This document shows, one piece after another, positions 36,960-49,700 of a stretch of DNA of 64,000 nt. Position numbers and translations under genes: made by a program. The stretch's first letter is position 1; each line of letters opens with the position of its first letter. Below the pieces are notes generated by a model. It had not been told where the DNA came from. It did no database searches and saw only the letters and a program-made list of their open reading frames with translations. The stretch covers positions 16,485,635 through 16,549,634 of the forward strand of contig NC_052679.1 of NCBI RefSeq assembly GCF_016802725.1, written 5' to 3'. This DNA is from Solenopsis invicta (Eukaryota > Arthropoda > Insecta > Hymenoptera > Formicidae).

Positions 36960-38850
36960 TAGGCCGCAGAAGCGTGGGAGATAAATGGAGTATGGGACTG
37001 TGATGGTTATAGACTGTGTAAAGACGCAGAAACAATTCGTGGGTTATAATGTATATCGCAAAGATGAGTGGAGTAGAATTACAGGAGAAAAATAGAGCAG
37101 AGGACTGAACACAGGAGATGCTAACAGTACTGAAATTATAGGTGAGGAGAGTGGTGCGCGGAACAAACAGCAAGAGTCGGTTTAAACACAAATAATAGTT
37201 ATAGGTATGAGTTACAGGAGAAAAAAAGTTTGCTTTATTTAAATATTTTATTTTCGAAATTGTCACCATGTGCAAAGATTTGTGATTTATATAACAGTAT
37301 TTTTTCGCTCCAAAATAATTTATTTTGATGCGGAGTTTTGCCGCATTAGAAAAAAAAAAAATAGAGATAGACATCGCTCTAGTGACGAATGAGTAATTGG
37401 ATGAGATGGATTAAATTATGAGTGTATAGTGGCGTAATTCAGAGATAGACGGGATTTTAGTGTTAATAAGAGAAAAAGGAAAAAATTGTTCTTCAAAGAA
37501 ATGATATTCTTAGTCGAAGTATAAATTCTATAAGCATATCGCGCTCGGAGAGAGTATCTCAATGTATATTCATTACAACAGTGTCGCGGAGAGTGAGCTA
37601 GCGGAAAATAGAAACTCAAGAGTGAGATAGTTGTTAATTCTGTAACGAAGATATGGGCAGACGGGTAAATGATAGATTTATTATTTAAGAGAGACAAAAT
37701 GATATAAGAATTTATATTTAATGGGAGTATCAAAAAGATTGATATAACAATTGCGATGTATTGTAACAAAATATTTGTATTAGATAGATGAGCTTTTATA
37801 GCAGAAGAGGATAAAGCTATGTGAGTTTTACCTGTATATTTATATACGCAATGAAAAATTGTACATATAACATTTGTTGTGTGTATTGAAGGTTGTATTC
37901 CAAGATTCTGTGTATTAAGCGTGAAGATTGCTTCACTGAACAATTTCTGATTGCTTAAACGTTCATAGTTGCAGAGGGAGGCACGTGGTAAAGCGCAGAT
38001 TGAGAGTGTCATACACTGGACGGATGGGGCTCAAGGTTACAGAGAAAGGGAGAGCCAGAAAATGTGCAATGGGAAATATCAAAATCAATGGTAAAGATGT
38101 GGATTTGATCGTTCGGATTCGTAGAACTGCAGAAATGCATCGTTGGAAAGAAAGTAGCTTGAAAAAAAGAATGGGTATATTCTGTTCGAGAAAAGCATCT
38201 AGAGTATAATGGTGGTTAGTGAGATTGGCATTAGTTGAGTTCGAATAGAAGTTGTAGGATAAACTCATAAACACAAGTATCTGATATTCCAGCCGAGAGA
38301 ACGGAGTACATATATTGAGATGGACGTCTACTGCCGAATATTTCTTAAGCAACTGGGTGTAGAATCAAAAAGCGCTAGAATGTTTTTCTTACACTCCTGA
38401 GTGTCGAAAAAGCGAAGCGCTTAACAGCAGAGAGTGACAAAGGTTGTTAATAGTGATATGAGAAAGGACCGAGAAGACGCACAATTTAAGAATCTTATAT
38501 TCTGAAAGTTTTGAGAGCGCGGGTTTGAGAAATGTACACAGGAGAAGACAAGAAATGTATGATAATATGGAGTACATATCATGATTAAAAATAATCTATG
38601 CGTATATGGTAGAATAACACCGGAATACCTCAGGTGATCGTTTACGTGTCATTTGGAAATTAAATCATGGTAAGGGGTATATAACTTAAAGGATAAAATT
38701 GTAAATGTATGAGGTTTGTGGGAGTGCAGTTTAAAAGGGTAGAAGAATAGAGGTGTTATGAGCTTAATTAAATATTTATACTCACATGGAGGTTTGAGGA
38801 AAATAAAGGAGAAGAGGTAAGCAAAGAAATAAGGACTTTACAAAAAATTA
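36960..38850 (+). other. C-depleted, G/A-rich non-coding tract 3 (possible lncRNA)
   Basis: G again greatly exceeds C (38041-38100: about 17 G, 5 C). Three minus-strand frames of 129-198 codons here are artefacts of that skew. Skew stops abruptly near 38850, where T-rich DNA begins. Confidence 0.4.
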
Positions 38851-40300
38851 AGTTTCTATAAATGTTTATTTTTATTGAAAATATTTGACATAATTTTTAT
38901 ATTTATATAATAAATAAATAAAATAAAAATAAATCATTTGTGATTCTGTTAAAATAAACAATATAAATAATTTCCCGACAAAAATTCGTAATGTAAAAGC
39001 GTTTTATTAATTGATTTTATTTTTTAAAAATACTGTCATAATAAATCGCTTAACGTACTTTTTCCATTTATTTAATATTTCCTTGATTTCTCTTTACTTT
39101 TTGCAAAAATTATTAAATAAATTTATACATAAAGTTCTTAGATATTAATAAATTATAAAACAATCAATAATATATACAATGTGTAATTAATAACAAACAA
39201 AAATATAATATGTAATTAATAACAATTTTTAACGAGGGTAAAAATTACTTTAGGTGATCATGCTGTGCGTTTGCACAAAGAAAAATGGGGTGAACCAAGT
39301 TAATTATATTAATTTTAATTATGAAAGATTTATAATTTCAATATAATGTTAATCATAAATTATCGTGCTCGAAAGATAATAATATTCATTTATTTATTAT
39401 AAATATTTTAATATTTAATATATATTAAAACGATCGTAAAAATAATACGCATTCACGATTTGTTAAATCAATTCATTTGCAGATTGAAGCTCAGAGGATT
39501 TTGGACTGTCAAACTTTAAACAAATGAACCAGGATAGTGTCATTGGTCTTATCAAACGGATTTGTGCCGGACTGTCAAGCCTGAATTAAAATAATGATAT
39601 TTAGATAGTGTAATTGGATCGTCTCATATCTCGTAATTTTCTTTTTAATGCTTGAACGACAAATTGATGTACAAGACACACATCGATGTAGCCAATTTTC
39701 TATTTATTTTATATATCTCATTCAAGACAATGTTTGACATTTTCCTGTTAAAAAAACAATATAAAACTGATTACTTTCAACTGCTCTATGCTTTGTACAT
39801 AATACGTATTAAAGCGTGAGTTAATATTGAGACAAGTGGCAAACGGTATTGAAGCTGGTCTTCTGGAAAAACGACCCTAAGAACGTCTACTATCGTAGAT
39901 TATCTATAAATGTTATTCCCACAAATGTAATCTTAAAAATTAAAAATTAATAGGCATCGTTAATTGTACTTTAAAAATAAACTGATATTACAATATCCTT
40001 TGTAGAATCCTCTGCCTTTTTCCTTTTGAAAATGCACACCGGCAATCATATACAATATTATTACTACAATAGCTTTTACTATATCTCAATCATTTCATAT
40101 ATATTCAGGATACCTCGTGAGAAAGCATCAAAATTATCTGTTAAGATATAATGACGCACATGCCACGCAATTTATGAATATGTTGAATTGAATGCATATA
40201 GAACTTTTTTTCAAATTTATTAGACTGGAAACCGATCAGTGCGTTGTTGATTCACATTACGCACGTGTGCACAATATATCCACAACTAACTATATATTTA
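38851..40300. other. AT-rich intergenic DNA
   Basis: No coding sequence or repeat family recognised. It separates the skewed tracts from the chitin-binding gene. Confidence 0.55.
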
Positions 40301-40411
40301 ACTCATTCTCCGTATTTTGTAATGACATAACTCTGTGAACTTTTAAAGAATATAGAAGTGTGAGATTAAATCAACTCGTTGTAACAAGATCTTCAAAAGT
40401 CTGACAGTGAG
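40280..40411 (+). promoter_or_regulatory. Probable promoter and 5' UTR exon of the chitin-binding repeat gene
   Basis: A TATA-like TATATATTTA lies near 40290. A perfect donor (CAGTGAG then GTAAGT) follows at 40412, and a matching acceptor TTTACTTACAG ends at 40665, just before the start codon at 40685. The implied first exon is untranslated. The transcription start itself is not determined. Confidence 0.4.
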
Positions 40412-40684
40412 GTAAGTAACACTAGTCTTCCTGCATCGTTGATGTTCCACTATTATCGCACAGAATATTTTAATCGCGATTAATAAAAATTATTTCTACG
40501 CTAGTTTCATATAAGACCTATTTTTATAATACTAATATTTACAAGACGAAAAGTTTTCATACAAATTGTCCAGTTTTTACAAAGATATTATTTTATTAAA
40601 AGAATAATAATTTTCACTACACAATGTAATAAAATATAACTTTATAAATTTTTCTTTACTTACAGATGAATTAAATGTTCTACA

Positions 40685-40796
40685 ATGCAAGTAATTATTT
40701 ATCTTCTAATTACATTTCTGACATTTTCTTCTGGCTATCGATATAGCTTGAAGGATTACTTGAGCCATCAACAAGAACTTTTAAACGTTAAGAATG
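40685..40796 (+). CDS. Chitin-binding repeat gene, exon 1: signal peptide
   Basis: Encodes MQVIIYLLITFLTFSSG, a hydrophobic signal peptide, then YRYSLKDYLSHQQELLNVKN. It ends one base into a codon before GTAAGA. Two upstream ATGs in the same exon open only short frames. Confidence 0.85.
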
Positions 40797-43700
40797 GTAA
40801 GAATTTTTAACACTTTCGACATTTTACGTAATGAAAGAAATAACTGTAAAGATATAATCTCAGCTTAATTGACGTATATTGGTGGCAAATGCAAAAAATG
40901 GTCAAGATCGTTTATTTCATTACACATTCTAATTTTTATTTTAGAAACCGACAGTCAAGACAATGCTTTATTATCACGGAATACAGATTCAAAACTACAA
41001 CAACTCTCTGATCCATCTCGCGGTCAATTCAAATGTTATAAACCAGGCATCTATCCCGATGTATACGACTGCAAAAGATATTATAAGTGTATAATTGAAG
41101 ACAATGGGCAGAAACAAATTAAATTTCGTCAGATAATTCACACATGCGGTTCTGGAAAAATTTACTCATATATATATGAGAAATGCATGCAAGTTGAAGA
41201 AAGTGAAAGGCCAGAGTGCACTATGTCAGGTAATTAATTTATCATCAATTCAAAATAAAATAAACACGTTAAACATAAAAATATCTCTTTCGGAAATATC
41301 AAACATTAAATATTCAAATTAATATAGCGAATATAATCGAAAGCAGTTCTCCGTGCTCAATAATTTTTCTAAATAATTTTATAAACATTTATAAGATTAT
41401 AAGATACCTCGCATGTTTACGGGACTTGAAAGCTTTTTGAGAAGGATTCTAAATGCAATATCACAAAATTGTTAATCAATTTATTATTTTTTAATGCTTA
41501 CACGCATCTCTACGAACGCCCCTAAACCCGAAAAATTGTAAAGAATATATTGTGAAAAATATCCTAATCAAGATCATATTTTTTGCAATTAATACTTTAA
41601 AGTTTTCTCTGAATTAAAAGGATTCGTAGAGATGCGTGTGATCATAAAAAAATAATTAAATTGATTAGCAATTTGATTTCGTGATATTACAATCGCGGTT
41701 TTTTTTTAATGCTTATAAATTCATCTAGAAAAATTATTGAGCACTAAGAACTGCTTTCGGCCGATAATGCTATATTCGTTATTTTAATTTGCTGTTACAC
41801 TTTCCGGTCGTATTAGGATCTATACATATTAAAAACTATACAAAAGCACTTGGAGAACATCAATCTGAAAACGAAGATGAGCAAAACACGTGGGAAGGGT
41901 CATATCAACAGCAATTCTCGCTGCATAGATTTATTACTCCGAAATTAGAAGTGAATTGTCAACGGGAAGGGTATACGCCTTCTAGGAATAAAAAGAAGTA
42001 TTACAGATGCTTTCGTATCCATTCCGGATTTGTAGTATACGAGTTAGAATGCGACAGTGGAACGATATGGGATAATATAAAGCAGACATGCTCAATTCCT
42101 CGGGATATATCCGAAAATGATGATTCTAAAAGCGAAGAAGGTAATAGGCATCGCGAAAAGATATTTAGCTCTTCTTTTATCACATATATCACCAACAACA
42201 TTTTATTTCATTCTTTTTTTGATCTCGTGATAATATCATGTGAAGTTCAAAATGAAGTGAGATAACAATCATTCTGTACGTAGTTTGCTTTAATTTAGGA
42301 TGACAGATATACACTGACATGACTAATTAGTTATTTAAATAAATATAAAATGATACATACTACGTATTACATAGAATATGATAGAATAATACGGACATGA
42401 GTTCAGTATATTAAAAATTAATTTAAAAAAAAAAGAAAGAAAGAAAAAAAGAAAATACAATGATTCATGAATATTCTTATCATATTAATCTTGAGCCAAT
42501 TTCAATGAAATTAAAACACTCAGTATTCCATTTTTGAAGTATATAAAAATAAACACAATGATATGTAAAAATGTAATATATCAATTCAAAGACAACTGAC
42601 AAATAACGGTAACAATAATAAAAATACAAAGGCAAACAAAAATAATTAAATCCCTAAAATATTAAAATGAGTGGAAGTATAAATATAAAAAAATTTAAAT
42701 TTAAAATACAGTTTCAGGCAAAAAATAGGAAACAAAGAAAATTAAAATGTAAAAAAATTTATAATTTTAGGATCGGATTCATCAGAGTCTGAGAGTAGTG
42801 AAACTGTAATTAACGAACATAAGAAAAGCAAAAAAAACGGCGAGTCTAAAAGCAAAGCACAGGAAAAAAATAAAGAAAGCAGCAAATGGAAGGAAAATTG
42901 GAACGTTAAGGAGAGGAATGAGTCTAGACGCAAACAACACGAAAAGAATAAAGAGAAGAGCAAATGGAGGGAAAATTGGAACAGTAAGGAGAGGAATGAG
43001 TCTGGACGCAAAGAACAAAAAAAGAATAAAGAGAACAGCGAAAGTATAGAAAATTGGGACAGTAAGGAGAGGAATGAGTCTAGACGCAAAAAACAGGAAA
43101 AAAATAAAGAAAACAGTGAAAGTATAGAAAATTGGGACAGTAAGGAGAGGAATGACTCTGGACGCAAAAAACAGGAAAAGAATAAAGAGAACAGTAAATG
43201 GAAGGAAAATTGGAACGGTAAGAAGAGGAATGAGTCTGGACGCAAAGAACAGGAAAAGAATAAAGAGAACAGCGAAAGTACAGAAAATTGGGACAGTAAG
43301 GAGAGGAATAAGTCTGGACGCAAAAAACAGGAAAAGAATAAAGAGAACAGCGAAAGTAAGGAAAATTGGAACGGTAAGGAGAGGAATGAGTCTGGACGCA
43401 AAGAACAGGAAAAGAATAAAGAGAACAGCGAAAGTATAGAAAATTGGGACAGTAAGGAGAGGAATGAGTCTGGACGCAAAAAACAGGAAAAGAATAAAGA
43501 GAACAGCGAAAGTAAGGAAAATTGGAACGGTAAGGAGAGGAATGAGTCTGGACGCAAAGAACAGGAAAAGAATAAAGAGAACAGCGAAAGTATAGAAAAT
43601 TGGAACAGTAAGGAGAGGAATGAGTCGTCTGGACGCAAAGAACAGGAAAAGAATAAAAAGAACAGCGAAAGTATAGAAAATTGGGACAGTAAGGAGAGGA

Positions 43701-46700
43701 ATGAGTCTGGACGCAAAAAACAGGAAAAGAATAAAGAGAACAGCGAAAGTATAGAAAATTGGGACAGTAAGGAGAGGAATGAGTCTGGACGCAAAAAACA
43801 AGAAAAGAATAAAGAAAACAGCGAAAGTATAGAAAATTGGGACAGTAAGGAGAGGAATGAGTCGTCTGGACGCAAAGAACAGGAAAAGAATAAAAAGAAC
43901 AGCGAAAGTATAGAAAATTGGGACAGTAAGGAGAGGAATGAGTCTGGACGCAAAAAACAGGAAAAGAATAAAGAGAACAGCGAAAGTATAGAAAATTGGG
44001 ACAGTAAGGAGAGGAATGAGTCTGGACGCAAAAAACAGGAAAAGAATAAAGAGAACAGCGAAAGTATAGAAAATTGGGACAGTAAGGAGAGGAATGAGTC
44101 TGGACGCAAAAAACAGGAAAAGAATAAAGAGAACAGCGAAAGTATAGAAAATTGGGACAGTAAGGAGAGGAATGAGTCTGGACGCAAAAAACAGGAAAAG
44201 AATAAAGAGAACAGCGAAAGTATAGAAAATTGGGACAGTAAGGAGAGGAATGAGTCTGGACGCAAAAAACAGGAAAAGAATAAAGAGAACAGCGAAAGTA
44301 TAGAAAATTGGGACAGTAAGGAGAGGAATGAGTCTGGACGCAAAGAACAGGAAAAGAATAAAGAGAACAGCGAAAGTATAGAAAATTGGGACAGTAAGGA
44401 GAGGAATGAGTCTGGACGCAAAAAACAGGAAAAGAATAAAGAGAACAGCGAAAGTAAGGAAAATTGGAACGGTAAGGAGAGAAATGAGTCTGGAAGCAAG
44501 GAACATAAAAACAGTAAAGAAAGTTCCGAAATTGAAAGAGAAGAACACAAGAACAGTGGAGAAAGCCGCGAGTCTGGAAACATAGAACACGAAAAGAGTA
44601 AAGAGAGCAATGAAAGTAAGGAAAATGGCAACAGTAAGGAGAGGAATGAGTCTGGACGCAAAAAACAGAAAAAGAATAAAGAGAACAGCGAAAGTATAGA
44701 AAATTGGGACAGTAAGGAGAGGAATGAGTCTGGACGCAAAAAACAAGAAAAGAATAAAGAAAACAGCGAAAGTATAGAAAATTGGGACAGTAAGGAGAGG
44801 AATGAGCCTGGACGCAAAAAACAGGAAAAGAATACAGAGAACAGCGAAAGTATAGAAAATTGGGACAGTAAGAAGAGGAATGAGTCTGGACGCAAAAAAC
44901 AAGAAAAGAATAAAGAAAACAGCGAAAGTATAGAAAATTGGAACGGTAAGGAGAGGAATGAGTCTGGACGCAAAAAACAGGAAAAGAATAAAGAGAACAG
45001 CGAAAGTATAGAAAATTGGGACAGTAAGGAGAGGAATGAGTCTAGACGCAAAGAACAGGAAAAGAATAAAGAGAACAGCGAAAGTATAGAAAATTGGGAC
45101 AGTAACGAGAGGAATGAGTCTGGACGCAAAAAACAGGAAAAGAATAAAGAGAACAGCGAAAGTAAGGAAAATTGGAACGGTAAGGAGAGAAATGAGTCTG
45201 GAAGCAAGGAACATAAAAACAGTAAAGAAAGTTCCGAAACTGAAAGAGAAGAACACAAGAACAGTGGAGAAAGCCGCGAGTCTGGAAACATAGAACACGA
45301 AAAGAGTAAAGAGAGCAATGAAAGTAAGGAAAATGGCAACAGTAAGGAGAGAAATGAATCTGGAAGCAAAAAACAAAAAAAGAATAAAGAAAACAGCGAA
45401 AGTATAGAAAATTGGGACAGTAAGGAGAGGAATGAGTCTAGACGCAAAAAACAAGAAAAGAATAAAGAAAACAGCGAAAGTATAGAAAATTGGGACAGTA
45501 AGGAGAGGAATGAGTCTAGACGCAAAAAACAAAAAAAGAATAAAGAAAACAGCGAAAGTATAGAAAATTGGGACAGTAAGGAGAGGAATGAGTCTGGACG
45601 CAAAAAACAAGAAAAGAATAAAGAAAACAGCGAAAGTATAGAAAATTGGGACAGTAAGGAGAGGAATGAGTCTAGACGCAAAAAACAAGAAAAGAATAAA
45701 GAAAACAGCGAAAGTATAGAAAATTGGAACGATAAGGAGAGGAATGAGTCTGGAAGCAAGGAACATAAAAACAGTAAAGAAAGTTCCGAAACTGAAAGAG
45801 AAGAACACAAGAACAGTGGAGAAAGCCGCGAGTCTGGAAACATAGAACACGAAAAGAGTAAAGAGAGCAATGAAAGTAAGGAAAATGGCAACAGTAAGGA
45901 GAGAAATGAATCTGGAAGCAAAAAACAAAAAAAGAATAAAGAAAACAGCGAAAGTATAGAAAATTGGGACAGTAAGGAGAGGAATGAGTCTGGACGCAAA
46001 AAACAAGAAAAGAATAAAGAAAACAGCGAAAGTATAGAAAATTGGAACAGTAAGGAGAGGAATGAGTCTGGAAGCAAGGAACATAAAAACAGTAAAGAAA
46101 GTTCCGAAACTGAAAGAGAAGAACACAAGAACAGTGGAGAAAGCCGCGAGTCTGGAAACATAGAACACGAAAAGAGTAAAGAGAGCAATGAAAGTAAGGA
46201 AAATGGCAACAGTAAGGAGAGAAATGAATCTGGAAGCAAAAAACAAAAAAAGAATAAAGAAAACAGCGAAAGTATAGAAAATTGGGACAGTAAGGAGAGG
46301 AATGAGTCTGGACGCAAAAAACAAAAAAAGAATAAAGAAAACAGCGAAAGTATAGAAAATTGGGACAGTAAGGAGAGGAATGAGTCTAGACGCAAAAAAC
46401 AAGAAAAGAATAAAGAAAACAGCGAAAGTATAGAAAATTGGGACAGTAAGGAGAGGAATGAGTCTAGACGCAAAAAACAAGAAAAGAATAAAGAAAACAG
46501 CGAAAGTATAGAAAATTGGAACGATAAGGAGAGGAATGAGTCTGGAAGCAAGGAACATAAAAACAGTAAAGAAAGTTCCGAAACTGAAAGAGAAGAACAC
46601 AAGAACAGTGGAGAAAGCCGCGAGTCTGGAAACATAGAACACGAAAAGAGTAAAGAGAGCAATGAAAGTAAGGAAAATGGCAACAGTAAGGAGAGAAATG

Positions 46701-49700
46701 AATCTGGAAGCAAAAAACAAAAAAAGAATAAAGAAAACAGCGAAAGTATAGAAAATTGGGACAGTAAGGAGAGGAATGAGTCTGGACGCAAAAAACAAGA
46801 AAAGAATAAAGAAAACAGCGAAAGTATAGAAAATTGGAACGATAAGGAGAGGAATGAGTCTGGAAGCAAGGAACATAAAAACAGTAAAGAAAGTTCCGAA
46901 ACTGAAAGAGAAGAACACAAGAACAGTGGAGAAAGCCGCGAGTCTGGAAACATAGAACACGAAAAGAGTAAAGAGAGCAATGAAAGTAAGGAAAATGGCA
47001 ACAGTAAGGAGAGAAATGAATCTGGAAGCAAAAAACAAAAAAAGAATAAAGAAAACAGCGAAAGTATAGAAAATTGGGACAGTAAGGAGAGGAATGAGTC
47101 TGGACGCAAAAAACAAGAAAAGAATAAAGAAAACAGCGAAAGTATAGAAAATTGGGACAGTAAGGAGAGGAATGAGTCTAGACGCAAAAAACAAGAAAAG
47201 AATAAAGAAAACAGCGAAAGTATAGAAAATTGGAACAGTAAGGAGAGGAATGAGTCTGGACGCAAAAAACAAGAAAAGAATAAAGAAAGCAGCGAAAGTA
47301 TAGAAAATTGGAACAGTAAGGAGAGAAATGAGTCTGGAAGCAAAGAACATAAAAACAGTAAAGAAAGTTCCGAAACTGAAAGAGAAGAACACAAGAACAG
47401 TGGAGAAAGCCGCGATTCTGGAAACATAGAACACGAAAAGAGTAAAGAGAGCAATGAAAGTAAGGAAAATGGCAACAGTAAGGAGAGAAATGAATCTGGA
47501 AGCAAAAAACATAAGAATAGTAAAGAAAGTGCCGAAACTGAAAGTGAAGAACACAAGAACAGTGGAGAAAGAAATGAGTCTGGAAGCAAAGAACATAAAA
47601 ACAGTAAAGAAAGTTCCGAAACTGAAACAGAAGAACACAAGAACAGTTTAGAAAGCCGCGAGTCTGGAAACATAGAACACGAAAAGAGTAAAGAGAGCAA
47701 TGAAAGTAAGGAAAATGGCAACAGTAAGGAGAGAAATGAATCTGGAAGCAAAAAACATAAGAATAGTAAAGAAAGTGCCGAAACTGAAAGTGAAGAACAC
47801 AAGAACAGTGGAGAAAGAAATGAGTCTGGAAGCAAAGAACATAAAAACAGTAAAGAAAGTTCCGAAACTGAAACAGAAGAACACAAGAACAGTTTAGAAA
47901 GCCGCGAGTCTGGAAACATAGAACACGAAAAGAGTAAAGAGAGCAATGAAAGTAAGGAAAATGGCAACAGTAAGGAGAGAAATGAATCTGGAAGCAAAAA
48001 ACATAAGAATAGTAAAGAAAGTGCCGAAACTGAAAGTGAAGAACACAAGAACAGTGGAGAAAGAAATGAGTCTGGAAGCAAAGAACATAAAAACAGTAAA
48101 GAAAGTTCCGAAACTGAAACAGAAGAACACAAGAACAGTTTAGAAAGCCGCGAGTCTGGAAACATAGAACACGAAAAGAGTAAAGAGAGCAATGAAAGTA
48201 AGGAAAATGGCAACAGTAAGGAGAGAAATGAATCTGGAAGCAAAAAACATAAGAATAGTAAAGAAAGTGCCGAAACTGAAAGTGAAGAACACAAGAACAG
48301 TGGAGAAAGAAATGAGTCTGGAAGCAAAGAACATAAAAACAGTAAAGAAAGTTCCGAAACTGAAACAGAAGAACACAAGAACAGTTTAGAAAGCCGCGAG
48401 TCTGGAAACATAGAACACGAAAAGAGTAAAGAGAGCAATGAAAGTAAGGAAAATGGCAACAGTAAGGAGAGAAATGAATCTGGAAGCAAAAAACATAAGA
48501 ATAGTAAAGAAAGTGCCGAAACTGAAAGTGAAGAACACAAGAACAGTGGAGAAAGAAATGAGTCTGGAAGCAAAGAACATAAAAACAGTAAAGAAAGTTC
48601 CGAAACTGAAACAGAAGAACACAAGAACAGTTTAGAAAGCCGCGAGTCTGGAAACATAGAACACGAAAAGAGTAAAGAGAGCAATGAAAGTAAGGAAAAT
48701 GGCAACAGTAAGGAGAGAAATGAATCTGGAAGCAAAAAACATAAGAATAGTAAAGAAAGTGCCGAAACTGAAAGTGAAGAACACAAGAACAGTGGAGAAA
48801 GAAATGAGTCTGGAAGCAAAGAACATAAAAACAGTAAAGAAAGTTCCGAAACTGAAACAGAAGAACACAAGAACAGTTTAGAAAGCCGCGAGTCTGGAAA
48901 CATAGAACACGAAAAGAGTAAAGAGAGCAATGAAAGTAAGGAAAATGGCAACAGTAAGGAGAGAAATGAATCTGGAAGCAAAAAACATAAGAATAGTAAA
49001 GAAAGTGCCGAAACTGAAAGTGAAGAACACAAGAACAGTGGAGAAAGAAATGAGTCTGGAAGCAAAGAACATAAAAACAGTAAAGAAAGTTCCGAAACTG
49101 AAACAGAAGAACACAAGAACAGTTTAGAAAGCCGCGAGTCTGGAAACATAGAACACGAAAAGAGTAAAGAGAGCAATGAAAGTAAGGAAAATGGCAACAG
49201 TAAGGAGAGAAATGAATCTGGAAGCAAAAAACATAAGAATAGTAAAGAAAGTGCCGAAACTGAAAGTGAAGAACACAAGAACAGTGGAGAAAGAAATGAG
49301 TCTGGAAGCAAAGAACATAAAAACAGTAAAGAAAGTTCCGAAACTGAAACAGAAGAACACAAGAACAGTTTAGAAAGCCGCGAGTCTGGAAACATAGAAC
49401 ACGAAAAGAGTAAAGAGAGCAATGAAAGTAAGGAAAATGGCAACAGTAAGGAGAGAAATGAAGCTGGAAGCAAAAAACATAAGAATAGTAAAGAAAGTGC
49501 CGAAACTGAAAGTGAAGAACACAAGAACAGTGGAGAAAGCAACGAGTCTGGAAACAAAGAACAGGAAAAGAATAAAGAGAGCAGCAAAAATAAAGAAAAA
49601 GGCAACAGTAAGGAGAGAAATGAGTCTGGAAGCAAAGAACATAAGAACAGTAAAGAAAGTGGCGAAACTGAAAGTGAGGAACACGAGAACAATAGAGAAA

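Noticed and set aside
36931..38352. Three minus-strand open frames of 129-198 codons
   Set aside because: They fall in a C-depleted tract where minus-strand stop codons are rare; amino-acid content is low-information and no family is recognisable.
42908..49420. CRISPR-like regular repeat array
   Set aside because: Repeats are contiguous coding units without unique spacers, in frame, in an intron-bearing animal gene.
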